Shown here: positions 32,085-43,020 of the stretch, in pieces
How the letters are laid out: each line of letters starts with the position of its first letter
Position numbering within the stretch: the stretch's first letter is position 1
NCBI GenBank assembly: GCA_958298945.1
Contig: OY282609.1
Coordinates: 13,188,326 to 13,252,325 of the forward strand
Reading direction: 5' to 3'
DNA length: 64,000 bases
Origin: Atherix ibis
Lineage: Eukaryota; Arthropoda; Insecta; Diptera; Athericidae
The notes under the pieces: generated by a model
Told to the model about the DNA's origin: nothing
Databases searched by the model: none
What the model saw: the letters and a program-made list of their open reading frames with translations, nothing else
Program-made: the position numbers and the translations under genes

Positions 32085-33049
32085 CAGATTCATTTAAAAA
32101 AAAAAAACATTTTAATATAAAAACTATGGGGTATGTTACAATACATAATCAATTATGTTATGTTATCAATTTCCATTTGCATAATCTTCGATTTCGAATT
32201 TAGTTATTCCCCAAATCACTGCGCTTTTATTATTAACATGTTACGTATGCCATTTCAATTTTCAAATCGACAGCGCCCTTTTTTATTGTTATGTTATCAA
32301 ATATATTCAAAAAAAAATTGACTGACATTGATTTCCTCGGTCAATAAACTTATTTCTACAAACACCAAAAATAAAAAAACAAACAAAAAACAACTAAAGC
32401 TTAATATATCTGGTAAACAAAAGTGAGCTTTTTCGATCAATTTGGTAAGAGAAAAAAACCATTTCGTGTTATTTATGTCGCCATGTCAATCTCCGGTTGT
32501 CATTGCATTTGATTGTATGTCACTTATTTTAGGGGTTGTATTTTGGTAGTTGCTCTCTTCCATCTATCCAAATGTCAATTTGCTGATTACTCAGGGAGTT
32601 CAGTTCAATCAATTGAATTTTCTGACTTTGCTATAAAATATTTCCAATTTCATTCACCTCTTTTCAATTTATCCTTCCACTATTTATTAATGATGTGATT
32701 TTAGTTTTGACAAAAAAATTCTCCTTATTTTTTTTTTTTTTTTATAATGGCAAAAATACATTATTGGTAAAAAATATTTATTATCCAATGTGTCAAATAA
32801 GCTTTTATAAAATATTTAATGGAGAATATTTATTAATCATATTGATTTTACTCTGACAAGACAATTTGTTGTTTTATTAAAGTAATTTTCCAAAATGTCC
32901 AAAATCTAAAATAATGACAAAAAATATGATTATTGAAAAAAATTTAATTTAATTATTTGAAAAAAATTTAATTGATTTAAATAGAACTTCTTAAATTGAA
33001 TAATTTTTTAAAAAAACCTCCATAAAATTTATAAAATTTATAAAATAAG
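32085..33049. other. AT-rich spacer, no gene recognised
   Basis: A/T-rich with a T run near 32731-32743. No supported gene. Confidence 0.6.
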
Positions 33050-33213
33050 CTAAGGAATAAGGTGAGGTAATTAGCTTAGGACCATATCAGGTAAGTAGCA
33101 TAGTAAATCGATGAGGTAATTATCGTAGGACCATGCCACATACGATACGAACCCACGACCCCTTAGGATGGTAGTCCAGCCGCTATCGACTGTGCTACTG
33201 CGCCGGCGTTTGT
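33050..33213 (-). repeat. tRNA-derived SINE-like sequence S1
   Basis: On the minus strand the sequence starts near 33210 with GCCGGCGCAGTAGCACAGTC, in which TAGCACAGTC resembles the RNA polymerase III A box. About 35 bases later comes GTGGGTTCGTATC, which resembles the B box GGTTCGANTCC. The 5' and 3' ends cannot pair as an acceptor stem, so it is not a working tRNA gene. A second, interrupted relative lies at 33300-34692. The body extends leftwards into the phrase AAGGAATAAGG, present in both. Confidence 0.7.
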
Positions 33214-33371
33214 TTGTTTTTTGTTTTCTGTAATGGGCATTCAGACCTCGCCAGACGCTATTACATACATTTGCTCAGATGATTTGATGGTCCAAAATGG
33301 TAGGATAAGGAATAAGGGCTGGAAAGTCGCAGAGAAAGAACATGCCGTAAGACCCTTTGGATGGTAGTCTA

Positions 33372-34654
33372 CGAGGGCCGTTAAATAAGTCCTTAGAAAA
33401 TCCGAGAAATTACGATCGTAGTGTCGATAAAGTTTTTTTTTTAAGTAGCATTATCGACAGGAAAGCTGTCCAAATTTCAGCTCGATCCATAGCGTAGGTC
33501 AATTTCTATCATCGACTAAAGTTAACGACATTTATTTGTGCATAACAATGGAAAAAAGCGAGTTTAAGGCTGTCATCAAACATCTCCATTTGAAAGGCTT
33601 AAGCCCGAAAGAAATCAAAGCCGAGTTGGATGCAGTTCATGGCACATCTGTATCTGTGTTTGCGATGGTTTACAATTGGGTGAATGAATTTAAACGTGGC
33701 CGTTCATCCACAAAAGATCGTTCAGGACGCCCAGTTGAGGTGTCTACTCCTGAAATCATCGAAAAAATCCACGATCTGATTTTGAACGATCGGCGAATTA
33801 AAGTGCGCGAAGTAGTTGAGGCCACGGGCATATCACAAGGTACAGTCGCTTCAATTTTGAATGCAAAATTGTCTGTGAAAAAAATTTCGGCAAGATGGGT
33901 GCCGCGTTTGCTCTCAGAGGAGAATAAGCGCAATCGTGTAGTGGACTCTGAGGCTATGTTGGCACTCTTTCATCGCAATCCTGCCGAATTCCTTCATCTA
34001 TATGTTACTGTGGACGAAACCTGGATACACTACTACACTCCAGAAACGAAGAGACAGTCATCACAGTGGATTTTCAAGGGTGAACGGGCTCCGAAGAAGG
34101 CAAAAACTGTGCCATCGGCCGGCAAGGTGATGGCCACGGTCTTTTGGGATTCGCAAGGCATCATTTTTATCGATTACTTGGAAAAAGGAAAAACAATAAC
34201 AGGAGCGTATTACGCGTTGTTATTGCAACGATTGAGCGAGGAAATCAAAGAGAAACGCCCCCATCTGAAGAAGAAAAAAATCCTCTTGCATCAGGACAAT
34301 GCGCGTGTGCACACCTGCGCTGTTTCCATGGCCAAAATTGTGGAATTGAGAATGGAATTGTTGCAGCATCCCGCTTATTCACCAGATTTGGCCCCGAGTG
34401 ACTATTTGCTTTTCCTTAATCTGAAAAAATGACTTGGCGGACGACGGTTCACTTCCAACGAGGACGTCATTGCTCAAACGGATGAGTATTTTGCAGAACT
34501 TCCGAAATCCTATTTTTTGGACGGGATAAAAATTTTGGAAAAACAGTTGGAAAAGTGTATAGAGCTAAAAGGAGATTATGTTGAAAAATAAAAAATTTTT
34601 TTTTAAAAACAATTTTTTCCCATCTTTTTTTAAGGACTTATTGAACGACCCTCG
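33372..34654 (+). mobile_element. Mariner family F, copy F1
   Basis: The 1283-bp insertion has inverted termini CGAGGGCCGTTAAATAAGTC (left) and CGAGGGTCGTTCAATAAGTC (right, reverse complement), flanked by TA (33370-33371 and 34655-34656). It lies inside the SINE-like sequence S2. The single gene is nearly intact. Confidence 0.94.
33548..34591 (+). pseudogene. Mariner family F transposase with one premature stop
   Basis: The frame runs from MEKSEFKAVIKHLHLKGL (ATG 33548) through two helix-turn-helix regions, the WVPRLLSEENKR motif and all three catalytic aspartates: VDETWIHYY, LLHQDNARVH and YSPDLAPSDYLLF. Exactly 34 residues lie between the last two. A TGA at 34430-34432 replaces the TGG codon seen at the matching place in copy F2, cutting off the last 52 residues. 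The same frame then continues to the normal end KGDYVEK at 34591. F1 also lacks two codons (EH in F2) in the linker after KD. It is a very recent pseudogene unless the stop is a sequencing error or the truncated protein retains function. Confidence 0.92.
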
Positions 34655-34692
34655 TAGCACGCTATCAACTGTGCTACTGGGGGCCGGAATGT

Positions 34693-37184
34693 TGTTAAGT
34701 CACGGCATTCTCTCGGAAGAGCTTGTTATCTTTATAGGAAAATTTGAAATTGATAACCGCTGAAAAGTCAATTAGAATTTTGAAATTGTACCTTGCGAAA
34801 TAAAAATCGCATCGGGTGTTTAGTCTATTAGGCTTTTGGGTTATTATTATTGTCTAATAGAAAATCAGTTTTTCTCACTATTCTTACTAAGTGTTAATAT
34901 GAATTACAATGTAAATGAGAATAAATCCACATTTTTAAATAATTTTTCATATACTTAACGTTCAAGTAAGAATAGAACCCTAAAAAAAAAACTTAAAAAC
35001 CTCGAAATTTTTTTTTTACTTTTGTCGACTTTTTGTATATAAATAAAACCACTTCTGCAATTACAATTTACTATAAAAATTACGATATTTTTATTTCTAT
35101 AAGGTAAATTGATAAAATCAATTCTATCAAATAAATCAATAGTTTTAATTAGTCACACTCGAAACATAGTTATACTATTGTGTCCCCCTGGTTTAATTAA
35201 ATATATACAATAGTTTATTAAGATAGTCGATAGTAAAATTTTAATTGAGACATATTCCCAAAGCACTCGTAAATAAAGTCATAATGTAGTGTTTGTCTGT
35301 AAAGCCAGTTACACACCCACTCCACCTACCAATAGTAAAAATTATTAATGCGATTCTATCCAATATTGGAAATTATTAATGTCAATATAATGCGCACTTA
35401 CCACCTCTAGTCAGATGCTCGGTGTCAATTATTTTGAACATAATATCGATTACCAAAACGGGTTGGTTGATGGAGCATACACGTAGGTAATTTCATTTTA
35501 TTTGATTGCCTGAAAACAAAATCAAACCACCCCCCGAAAGTACATGGAAATTCTTCAGTTCATCATTCTCCCAATAGATTGATAATTGCTGAGTGAATTA
35601 TCATGTCTACCACGAAATCCTTTTCTTATCTAATAATATATTCTGTATAGAGTAGCTAGGGCACGATTCAATTGAAACCGAAATTTGTTATAAATGCTTT
35701 CTTAATAAGTGAACATTTCACTTAGCACTACATAGACAGAAGCGCTTCCATTCGAATCACTACTTAATAGTCTTCAGAACACATTTCATCATAAAAGTTA
35801 ATTCCAAATCGCTAATAGTCTATTGTACACAAACGTGTATATAAATTTCATGAAAACTTTGAAATAAATAATTTTTAACTATTACAACAACAAAAAAAAA
35901 AGAAAATATATTAACATACATAAATTACTGATAGTGATTGAAAATTTAAATGAAAAGTTTACACTGTTACTGTCACAGCGATCCATGATAAGATAAGATT
36001 TTCAATCTAATTTAATGGGAAAAGTATGTTTTTGCATGGGAATACTATACTCTAATATTTATCTGTGAATTATTAATTTTCACCACTAAGAATATTAGAG
36101 AGAGACCAGAACAATTCCAATACCAACGTGCTTACGCATTTTCATTTTGTTCGTTAATTCGCTTAGGCTAAATAGAAATTTATCCAGCCGACTCATATAT
36201 CTCTTCGTGGCTGCCATCGTATATTCTTATTTGATATTCCATATACCAATATGACGTATATTATTAAATAATTGATAACAAGGATCAAAATTTCATTTTA
36301 TTGTTGAACATAATGTGTACAAAATCTGGAATAGACAGATTTCTAACTACCCTCTTTAATCAACTGTTAACCATATTCAGCCACAAGCCTTTATCAACAT
36401 TATCAAATACAACAGAACGACTTTGTTACTACTTTCAGACCAACTCCTGTTATTCAAAATTTGAAATCGAAATTATGTTGAACAGAAATGGTATCTGCCT
36501 TAAGGTAATACGAGAAGAATTTCTTGTTTGTAGTTATTCAAAGTTTATAAAGCTTACCTCGATCTGATCAAACTGAATCCATCAATTCATAAAATAAGCA
36601 AAACTGAATCGTTATATTTTTGTTACCACCAAATCTACGAGCACAAATTGAAATGGTAGGACTGCTGCGTTTCGTTGATTATGCCAATAAGTAAATCGTC
36701 CTCATTTCAGAATCGATGTTCGATTTTAAAGCCCTCCAGTTACGTTTTGATTGATTCCCATGCACAGAAAGTCTAAATGAAGTTTTTCATTAAGTATGCA
36801 AATCATTTCACCTGATCCACCTTCTGGACCAATTGTTTGTTAAAGACAATAAATACAAAAAACAAAAACAAAAAAATAATAATAATATAAGCTTTTATTA
36901 CTTTAGAACTTTAAATTAAAAAAGAATATAAAAATTTAAATGAAATGCAATAAAAAATATGGTTTTTATGATTTTTTACCATCGTCGTAATTGGAAGTTT
37001 TCTTTTATTACTGTCCTTTTTATTAAAGTCTGTTGAAATAATTAAATTGTTAATAAATATTGAAGAAAAAAATAAAAATAAACAGAATTAATGTTATTTG
37101 TGGTGATGGTTAGTTCTAGATAATTTTCTTATAAAATTCGATAGGATAGATTAGGCTGGAAATTTTTGTAGTCAATCACTAATA
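34693..37184. other. AT-rich spacer, no gene recognised
   Basis: Mixed A/T-rich DNA. The frame 36301-36567 has no known domain. No RNA gene seen. Confidence 0.6.
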
Positions 37185-38490
37185 AAGGGTTTTCCAATAA
37201 GAGTGGTATGATTTCTAAGTGACGTTTCGGCTATTTGTAATATATGTCATAATCTGTCTTTTTTTTCCATTGTATTCAGTAATGTTTACAATTTTGTCAT
37301 GGAGAGATATACGTAAGAAAAATGTTTACAAATAATTCAATTTTATTATGAAAATAATCGTCCTCCAATTGCAACTTTTCGTGCGCTTTTGCCATTTTAT
37401 CGTCATAATAATCGTCCAACTGTGCTCGCTATTCGTCGAATTGTTAAAAATTTCGAGCGTACATTTTTTTTACATAATGTTCAAGTGCCAATAACACAAA
37501 GAACCGCTCGAAGTAAAGATAATATTGCTGCCGTTCAGGCAAGTGCTGCTGAAGACCGCAATTTGTCGATTCCAAGACGTTCTCAAGAATTGCGACTGTC
37601 TCAAACCACAACCTGGCGGATTTTGAGAAAAAAATTTGACTTGCATCCATAAAAAATTGTTATCACTCAAGAACTGAAGCCATTGGGCCACCGTAAACGT
37701 CGTGAATTTGCTGATTTTGTCTTGGAACAACTTAAAAACGAGAACGATTTTTTTAAGAAAATCATCTTCTCTGATGAGGCTCACTTCATCTGAGTGGTGC
37801 GATAAATAAACAAAACTGTCGATTCTGGTGCGAAGAAAATCCACAAATTATTCATGAACACCCATTACATTCGCCTAAATTGACAGTTTGGTGTGGTTTT
37901 TGGTCTGGTGGAATCATCGGTCCATACTTTTTTCGAAATGAAGCTGGTAACACCGTTATTGTCAATGGAGAGCAGTATAGATCGATGATAACCAACTTTT
38001 TATGGCCGAAATTGGAAGAAGTTGATCTTGACAACATCTGGTTCCAACAAGACGGGCCTACATGCCACACAGCACGTGCAACAACCGAATTATTGCGAGA
38101 AAAGTTTGGAGATTCGATTATTTCAAGAAATTGTGACATTGAAAGGGCTCCAAAAAGTTGTGATTTAACACCATTCGACTATTTCTTGTAGGGTTATTTG
38201 AAGTCATTGGTCTTTAGCAATAAACCAGACTCTCTTCAAGCTATAGAAGTTAATATTGAACGTGCTATTCATTAAATACGACTTGATTTAGTGGAAAAAG
38301 TGCTCGAAAATTTGGTTCATCGAATTCGTTCCTGCAAAAGAAGTCATGGAGGCCATTTGATTGACGTTTTATTCAGAACTGAATTGTTTTGATTGTACTT
38401 CACATTAAATAAAAAATATTTGAATTTCTTTAACAATTAGTGTGGTTTTTTTTAAAAGAAATCATATCACTCTTATTCGAAGAGTACCCT
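37185..38490 (+). mobile_element. DD41D mariner-type element (family G)
   Basis: The left end reads AAGGGTTTTCCAATAAGAGT from about 37185 and the right end, reverse-complemented, reads AAGGGTACTCTTCGAATAAGAG. Both continue into TGNTATGATTTCT, giving imperfect inverted repeats of about 35 bp. TA precedes the left end, but the right target site has decayed. The size of about 1.3 kb and the gene content fit a single mariner-superfamily element. The DD41D type was first described as the rosa group in tephritid flies (family knowledge). Confidence 0.85.
37299..38392 (+). pseudogene. DD41D (rosa/VISITOR-type) transposase, stops and one frameshift
   Basis: The reading starts MERYT at 37299, with a stop as codon 6, and passes LAIRRIVKNFE, the helix-turn-helix LSIPRRSQELRLSQTTTWRI and a stop at 37650 in HP*KIVITQELKP. 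The first catalytic site IIFSDEAHF follows. One base is missing just after it (near 37790), shifting the frame to LSGAINKQNCRFW and VWCGFWSGGIIGPYFF. The second catalytic site is WFQQDGPTCHTA and the third is CDLTPFDYFL, with exactly 41 residues between the aspartates. A TAG at 38189-38191 replaces the usual tryptophan of FLWGY. All three aspartates survive. The spacing separates it from the DD34D mariners nearby. Confidence 0.9.
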
Positions 38491-38559
38491 TTCGAGCATT
38501 ATAAAAGATAGGAAATTTATAATTATAGTTAAGGGATGTGACAGAAAAATTATGAGTCT

Positions 38560-38845
38560 GGTATAACCAAAAGTAAACCAGTAATAGTGCGGATTTCCAC
38601 TTTACAAAGCGATCACTTAAAAACATCTGGCAATAGTCGTCCAAAAAGTAATCTGGCAACACTGTAGACTAATACCGATGTGGCAAAACTGCGGGCTCAC
38701 CCACCTCTTAGAGTGATCTAAAAATACTGTGGACTAGTCCCCACTAGACTTTTTCTCCACAAAGTGATCGAGCACTACTACGGCCTTGCCCACCACAATG
38801 CAATGTGGCAACACTGCGGACTGGTACTGATCTAGCAATATTGCG
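38560..38845. repeat. Degenerate repeat with TGGCAACACTG core
   Basis: Related phrases of the form TGGCAACACTGNGGACTNGT occur near 38651, 38681, 38715, 38808 and 38833. They suggest about five diverged units of 27 bp or longer. The hAT element at 38854 inserted at the right edge of this stretch. Confidence 0.55.
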
Positions 38846-38971
38846 GTCTAATGCATGGGTGGCCAACCTTTTCAGTAGCCGGGCCAGATTTTAAAAACGA
38901 GAATTCCTACCGGGCTGTACAACAAAATTTCTTTTATTATTCAAAGCAAACAAGAAATATATTGGTTTTTT

Positions 38972-40498
38972 TTAAGAAGATATAACAAAAATGAGATATT
39001 TCTCCTTGTCTAAATAACGGTTATAAAATTCTTCCAAGGTAACCTGATTGAATTTTTCTTTTAATTGTGTATCACAACACATTTCACAGTGTTCCATTTG
39101 TAAAATTCCTGGCAATAAATTTACGTCTACGGAAAATGGCGTTGCAAATGCAGCAAAAAGCAAACGATGCTTTTTGAAATCCTGAAAACGATTTTCAAAT
39201 TCCAGCTTCAAGCCGGATATCAAAGAAGCATATTTATTCGGCTCCATTTGTGTGACGTCTGGCTGCAATAATAATGTAGGAAAGTGGGTGAATATTTTAT
39301 TTCTCATCTGTTGTTCCCAAAGTCCAAGTTTCATTTTAAATGCGGAAATAAGATCATACATGTTGTTAACTAATTGATCTTTTCCTTGTAGGCAAGTGTT
39401 AACAGCATTTAAGTGACTGACGATGTCAACCAGAAATGCAAAATCATTAACCCACTCCTTGTCTTCAAATTCTGGGATACTTATTGACTTGCTCGTACAG
39501 AATGATTGGATTTCTTGCTTCAAGTCAAACACTCTTTTCAACATTTTGGCACGAGTCAGCCATCTTACTTCTGCATAAAATATAACGTCATTATACTCTG
39601 AATCCAAAGACTTGAGAAACTCTTGGAACTGACGGTGATTCAACCCCTTCGACTTAATAAAGTTCACTGTTTTGATGACCACCTTCATGACATGGTCCAT
39701 TTTAAGGGATTTGCAACATAAATTCTCCTGATGAATATTGCAATGAAAATTTAGCATCGAAGTATTACCTAATTTGCAGGCCTCATTTTCAATCAATTTT
39801 ACTAAACCTTCGTGTTTCCCAAGCATTACTAGAGCACCGTCTGTTGTTAAGCCCGATAGGTTATTGAGTTGTAACGAAAAGCGATTCAATGTCGATGTAA
39901 CAGCTCCTAACAAATCTCGTGAGCAAGTAGTAGTGTCCTTAAGTGGATACAGTGCCGCTAATCTTTCTGTTTTGTTAAAATTAACATCAACGCCCCTGAT
40001 AAAAATAGCCACTTGGGCAGTATCTGTTAGATCTGTGCTTTCATCCAATGCTAGAGAATAAAATATAAACTTGGATGCTCGATTATTCAAATTATCTTCA
40101 ATATATTTTCAAATGTCATCCACACGCCTAGTAATAGTTTCACAGACAATCTCCAAACACTCCTTAATCATTTCACCGTCTGAATATGGCCTTGATTTTT
40201 TTGCTAGTATCATGGCTACTGCATAACTAGCTTTTACATAGCATAGTGACTCTTGAGACACTCTAGTAAATATCTGACGTTGTGCAGAAAGTTTTTTTTT
40301 ATTCATTTACTTGGTCTTGTCGAAATTGCCCTTTGTAATTATCAAACTTACTTGCATGTTTAGCCTCGTAATGCCGCCTAATGTTATACTCTTTTAAGAC
40401 AGAAACAGAATTTTAAATTCCACGAAAAAATTGTTTATAGTCCATTTGTCTTGAAAACTTCTCGTCGTTGATCCAAATTCTTTACTACTTGACGCCAT
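38972..40498 (-). pseudogene. BED-type hAT transposase, truncated
   Basis: From ATG 40498 (MASSSKEFGS) a BED-finger region begins with FQDKWTINNFFVEFK. A deletion then removes the two zinc-binding cysteines and shifts the frame, after which VLKEYNIRRHYEAKHASKF keeps the two histidines. A stop follows near 40306, then an open stretch KKLSAQRQIFTRVSQE, and a stop near 40108. The long frame from 40090 (372 residues) contains LALDESTDLTDTAQVAIFIR with the first catalytic aspartate and the helical insertion domain. It ends inside the hATC dimerisation region (VTLEEFYNRYLDKEKY), which is cut short. The pattern matches the GTF2IRD2/ZMYM-like branch of hAT proteins by family knowledge. Confidence 0.87.
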
Positions 40499-40537
40499 TG
40501 TGGGTCTTCGTTTTTCACAAAAAAAATAAATAAGTAA

Positions 40538-40780
40538 AAGGCCTTTTCCTTTGGACCAACCGCGGTAGCACACGTAAACAATAAAAACAAAAATATGACG
40601 CTTCAACATAATCAACGAACCCGCTAAGCCATCTATTTCCAGGTAGGAAACTAAAATCCCCCTACCGTAAGGTAGATGCGTAACTCCCACTTCAATGTAC
40701 TCATTTGTTCGACGTAGAGTAGATGATGACAGCTGCAACTCTACCTCGGTAGCAAAATTGGTCCAAAGGAAAAGGCCTTA
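40538..40780. repeat. MITE-like inverted-repeat element inside the hAT
   Basis: AAGGCCTTTTCCTTTGGACC with the following AA (40538-40559) is repeated exactly in inverted orientation at about 40756-40777, and the homology may continue into GGTAGC on both sides. The 243-bp interval has no coding frame of interest. It contains a small hairpin CTACC-GTAA-GGTAG near 40662. The flanks are A-rich, so the target duplication cannot be read. Confidence 0.75.
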
Positions 40781-40878
40781 AAATGACATCAGTATTAAGA
40801 GCTCAGTGGGCCACAAATAGACGCCCAGTGGGCTACGCGTGGCCCGCGGGCCCCGCATTGGCCACACGTGGTCTAATG

Positions 40879-41454
40879 CCTCCTAGCAGTGTAGTACCCA
40901 ATCACAAATAGAGTGTGATACCTGAAGTTCTGTTTTGAGTAGTGCGTTATAAAAAATGCAACAATGAAATTTGGACCAATAATGTATCTTCAATATTTTG
41001 GTTAAACTTGATGAATCTGCAAGTTTGACTTCGCAACGAGACTATGGAAAATATTCACTATTACATATAAGCAGATGTTGGAAGACGAACTTTGCTCAAA
41101 AAGTCCTTCCACATAGAAGGCTGGTGAAAATGTACAAACAGTGAGGACTATTGTGAGGTCAGACCTTCGATTAATATTGAAACTTCTTGAAAGGCTCATA
41201 AAAAAAGGTTTCTTAGTGTTAAAATGGGATTTCAGATGATAGACACTAAAATGTTTCACCATAACAATACCCCGTGCACGGCTGTATCCATTAAGTAGTT
41301 TTTGTTAAGAGGATTTAAAAAGTCCACCAGACTTTTTTTTTATTCCTCAAGATAAGCCATCATTTAAAATGATGTTACTTGGTATTGTCGATAAAATCTA
41401 AATATGTGTAGAATTTGTAAAAAAAATTATGAAAATTTGAATATTTATTAGATG
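40879..41454. other. Spacer, no gene recognised
   Basis: The frame at 41002-41262 on the minus strand has no known domain. It is probably old repeat DNA. Confidence 0.5.
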
Positions 41455-41726
41455 TTAAGATGGATGTATCATAGCCAAAAGGACATTATTGGTCATAGGG
41501 ATATCGATAGCATAAATATTGTATAGAATAGGATCTAGAATGATGCCCTGAGGGATATCATCTTTAATAAAAATAATATTAAAATAATTCTTGGTTGTAA
41601 TAAATTTGGAATTTACGTTTAAGATAGGACTTAATTTTAAGACAATAGAAATAAAGCTCCTAATTTTTAAAAGTAGTACAGCATCTATTACAAACCGTGC
41701 GATATATCTAAGAATATGCTTACATA

Positions 41727-43020
41727 CGTAGGCTACTATATATATTTCTGGCCTAGGCAACACTAAGTGTTGCCAGGTGCGATCTGACATTTCCATTGGA
41801 AAGTTTGACATTTTTTAGCATAAACGTACTCAGAACGTTTTGACGTACGACTATCATTTGTGTTGTTTACAGTGACTTGAAAAAATCAATTTGGAAAAAA
41901 AATGGAATTAACTCGTGAACATTTTCGTGCGATCATTTTTCACAACTTTCGACGTGGATTATCACGACAAGAGTGCATCGATGAACTTAAATCTTTGTAT
42001 GGCTATGAAGCACCATCCTATAGCACTGTGAAAAACTGGTACAACGAATTCAATCGTGGCCGACGCTCGCTCAAAGACGAATTCCGTGAAGGTCGTCCAA
42101 AAACAGCCGTTGTTCCAGAAAACATCGATGCCGTACGTGAACTGATAATGCAAGACCGTCATGTGACATACCGTGAGATAGAGGCATGCCTAGGCATTTC
42201 TCCCACCAGCATACATTCGATATTGCATGAACACCTGGCCGTAAAAAAGGTTTGTTCTCGTTGGATCCCGCACAATTTGACAATCGCTCAAACAAAGGCT
42301 CGTGTGGATTGGTGTAAAGAAATGCTGAAAAAATACAATCGCGGTGCTTCAAAAGACGTTTATAAGATCGTCACAGGTGACGAATCATGGATCTATGCGT
42401 ATGAGCCCGAAACAAAACAGCAATCGACCGTGTGGGTCTTCCAAGACGAGTCAAATCCAACGAAAGTTGTTCGTGGAAGAAGCACTTCGAAGCAAATGGT
42501 CGCTTGTTTCTTTGGCAAAACTGGTCATGTGGCGACTGTTCCGCTTGTGCAACGTAGGACGGTCAATTCTGAGTGGTACACCACCATTTGTTTGCCTGAA
42601 GTCTTCGGAGAAATTCGAAAAACGAACAAGAGAAGTCGAATCATTGTGCACCATGACAATGCGAGCTCTCACACATCGGCTCAAACCAGCGCCTTTTTGA
42701 CCGGACAAAACGTCGAATTGATGGGTCATCCTCCGTACAGCCCTGACTTGGCACCCAATGACTTCTTTTTATTCCCACACATCAAGAAAAAAATGCGTGG
42801 TCAACGATTTTCGTCGCCAGAAGATGCTGTTGAAGCATTCAAAAACCATGTTTTGGAGGTGTCTCAATCGGAGTGGAAAAAGTGCTTCGAAAATTGGTTT
42901 GAGCGCATGCAAAAGTGTATAAATCTTGATGGAGAATATTTTGAAAAACAATAAAACCTTTTTCGTTGACAAATATTCGCATTTTCATTATTAGGCCAGA
43001 AATATATATAGTAGCCCACG
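41727..43020 (+). mobile_element. Mariner family H, complete copy nested in LINE relic L3
   Basis: The 1294-bp insertion has inverted repeats of about 29 bp: left CGTAGGCTACTATATATATT and right, reverse complement, CGTGGGCTACTATATATATT, both continuing TCTGGCCTA. One mismatch is visible. TA flanks lie at 41725-41726 and 43021-43022. Termini and gene are both intact, which makes this the best-preserved element in the window. Confidence 0.96.
41902..42954 (+). CDS. Mariner transposase, family H, intact (350 aa)
   Basis: This is a complete DD34D transposase for cut-and-paste movement of its own element at TA. ATG 41902 follows an A-rich leader, and MELTREHFRAIIFHNF is the expected start. Residues 1-110 hold the two helix-turn-helix regions, with the linker FNRGRRSLKDEFREGRP (about 50-66). 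WIPHNLT is at 121-127. Catalytic D160 (VTGDESW), D252 (HHDNASSH) and D287 (SPDLAPNDFFLF) are all present with 34 residues between the last two. The tail ends DGEYFEKQ. No stop or frameshift is visible and the length is standard. With near-identical termini this is a candidate active copy. Activity itself is inference. Confidence 0.96.
   Translation: MELTREHFRAIIFHNFRRGLSRQECIDELKSLYGYEAPSYSTVKNWYNEFNRGRRSLKDEFREGRPKTAVVPENIDAVRELIMQDRHVTYREIEACLGISPTSIHSILHEHLAVKKVCSRWIPHNLTIAQTKARVDWCKEMLKKYNRGASKDVYKIVTGDESWIYAYEPETKQQSTVWVFQDESNPTKVVRGRSTSKQMVACFFGKTGHVATVPLVQRRTVNSEWYTTICLPEVFGEIRKTNKRSRIIVHHDNASSHTSAQTSAFLTGQNVELMGHPPYSPDLAPNDFFLFPHIKKKMRGQRFSSPEDAVEAFKNHVLEVSQSEWKKCFENWFERMQKCINLDGEYFEKQ

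Larger units (their letters stand above)
33300..34692 (-). repeat. SINE-like sequence S2, split by mariner F1
   Basis: GACCCTTTGGATGGTAGTCTA (to 33371) and, across the mariner, GCTATCAACTGTGCTACTG (about 34662-34680) correspond to contiguous sequence in S1 (GACCCCTTAGGATGGTAGTC, then GCTATCGACTGTGCTACTG). Rejoining at the duplicated TA restores the S1 layout. The B-box region is more decayed than in S1. The mariner therefore inserted into an existing SINE copy. Confidence 0.72.
38854..40870 (-). mobile_element. hAT transposon with perfect 8-bp target duplication
   Basis: GTCTAATG is present immediately outside both ends (38846-38853 and 40871-40878), the 8-bp duplication diagnostic of hAT insertion. 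The ends form a 13-bp inverted repeat, CATGGGTGGCCAA on the left against CACGTGTGGCCAA on the right, with two mismatches. The 2017-bp element holds a minus-strand BED/hAT transposase gene that is deleted at both ends. A 243-bp inverted-repeat element sits at 40538-40780 between the gene and the right end. Confidence 0.92.

Noticed and set aside
33130..33213. Functional tRNA gene
   Set aside because: A- and B-box-like motifs are present, but acceptor-stem ends do not pair and the anticodon arm is not convincing. A SINE head is the better reading.
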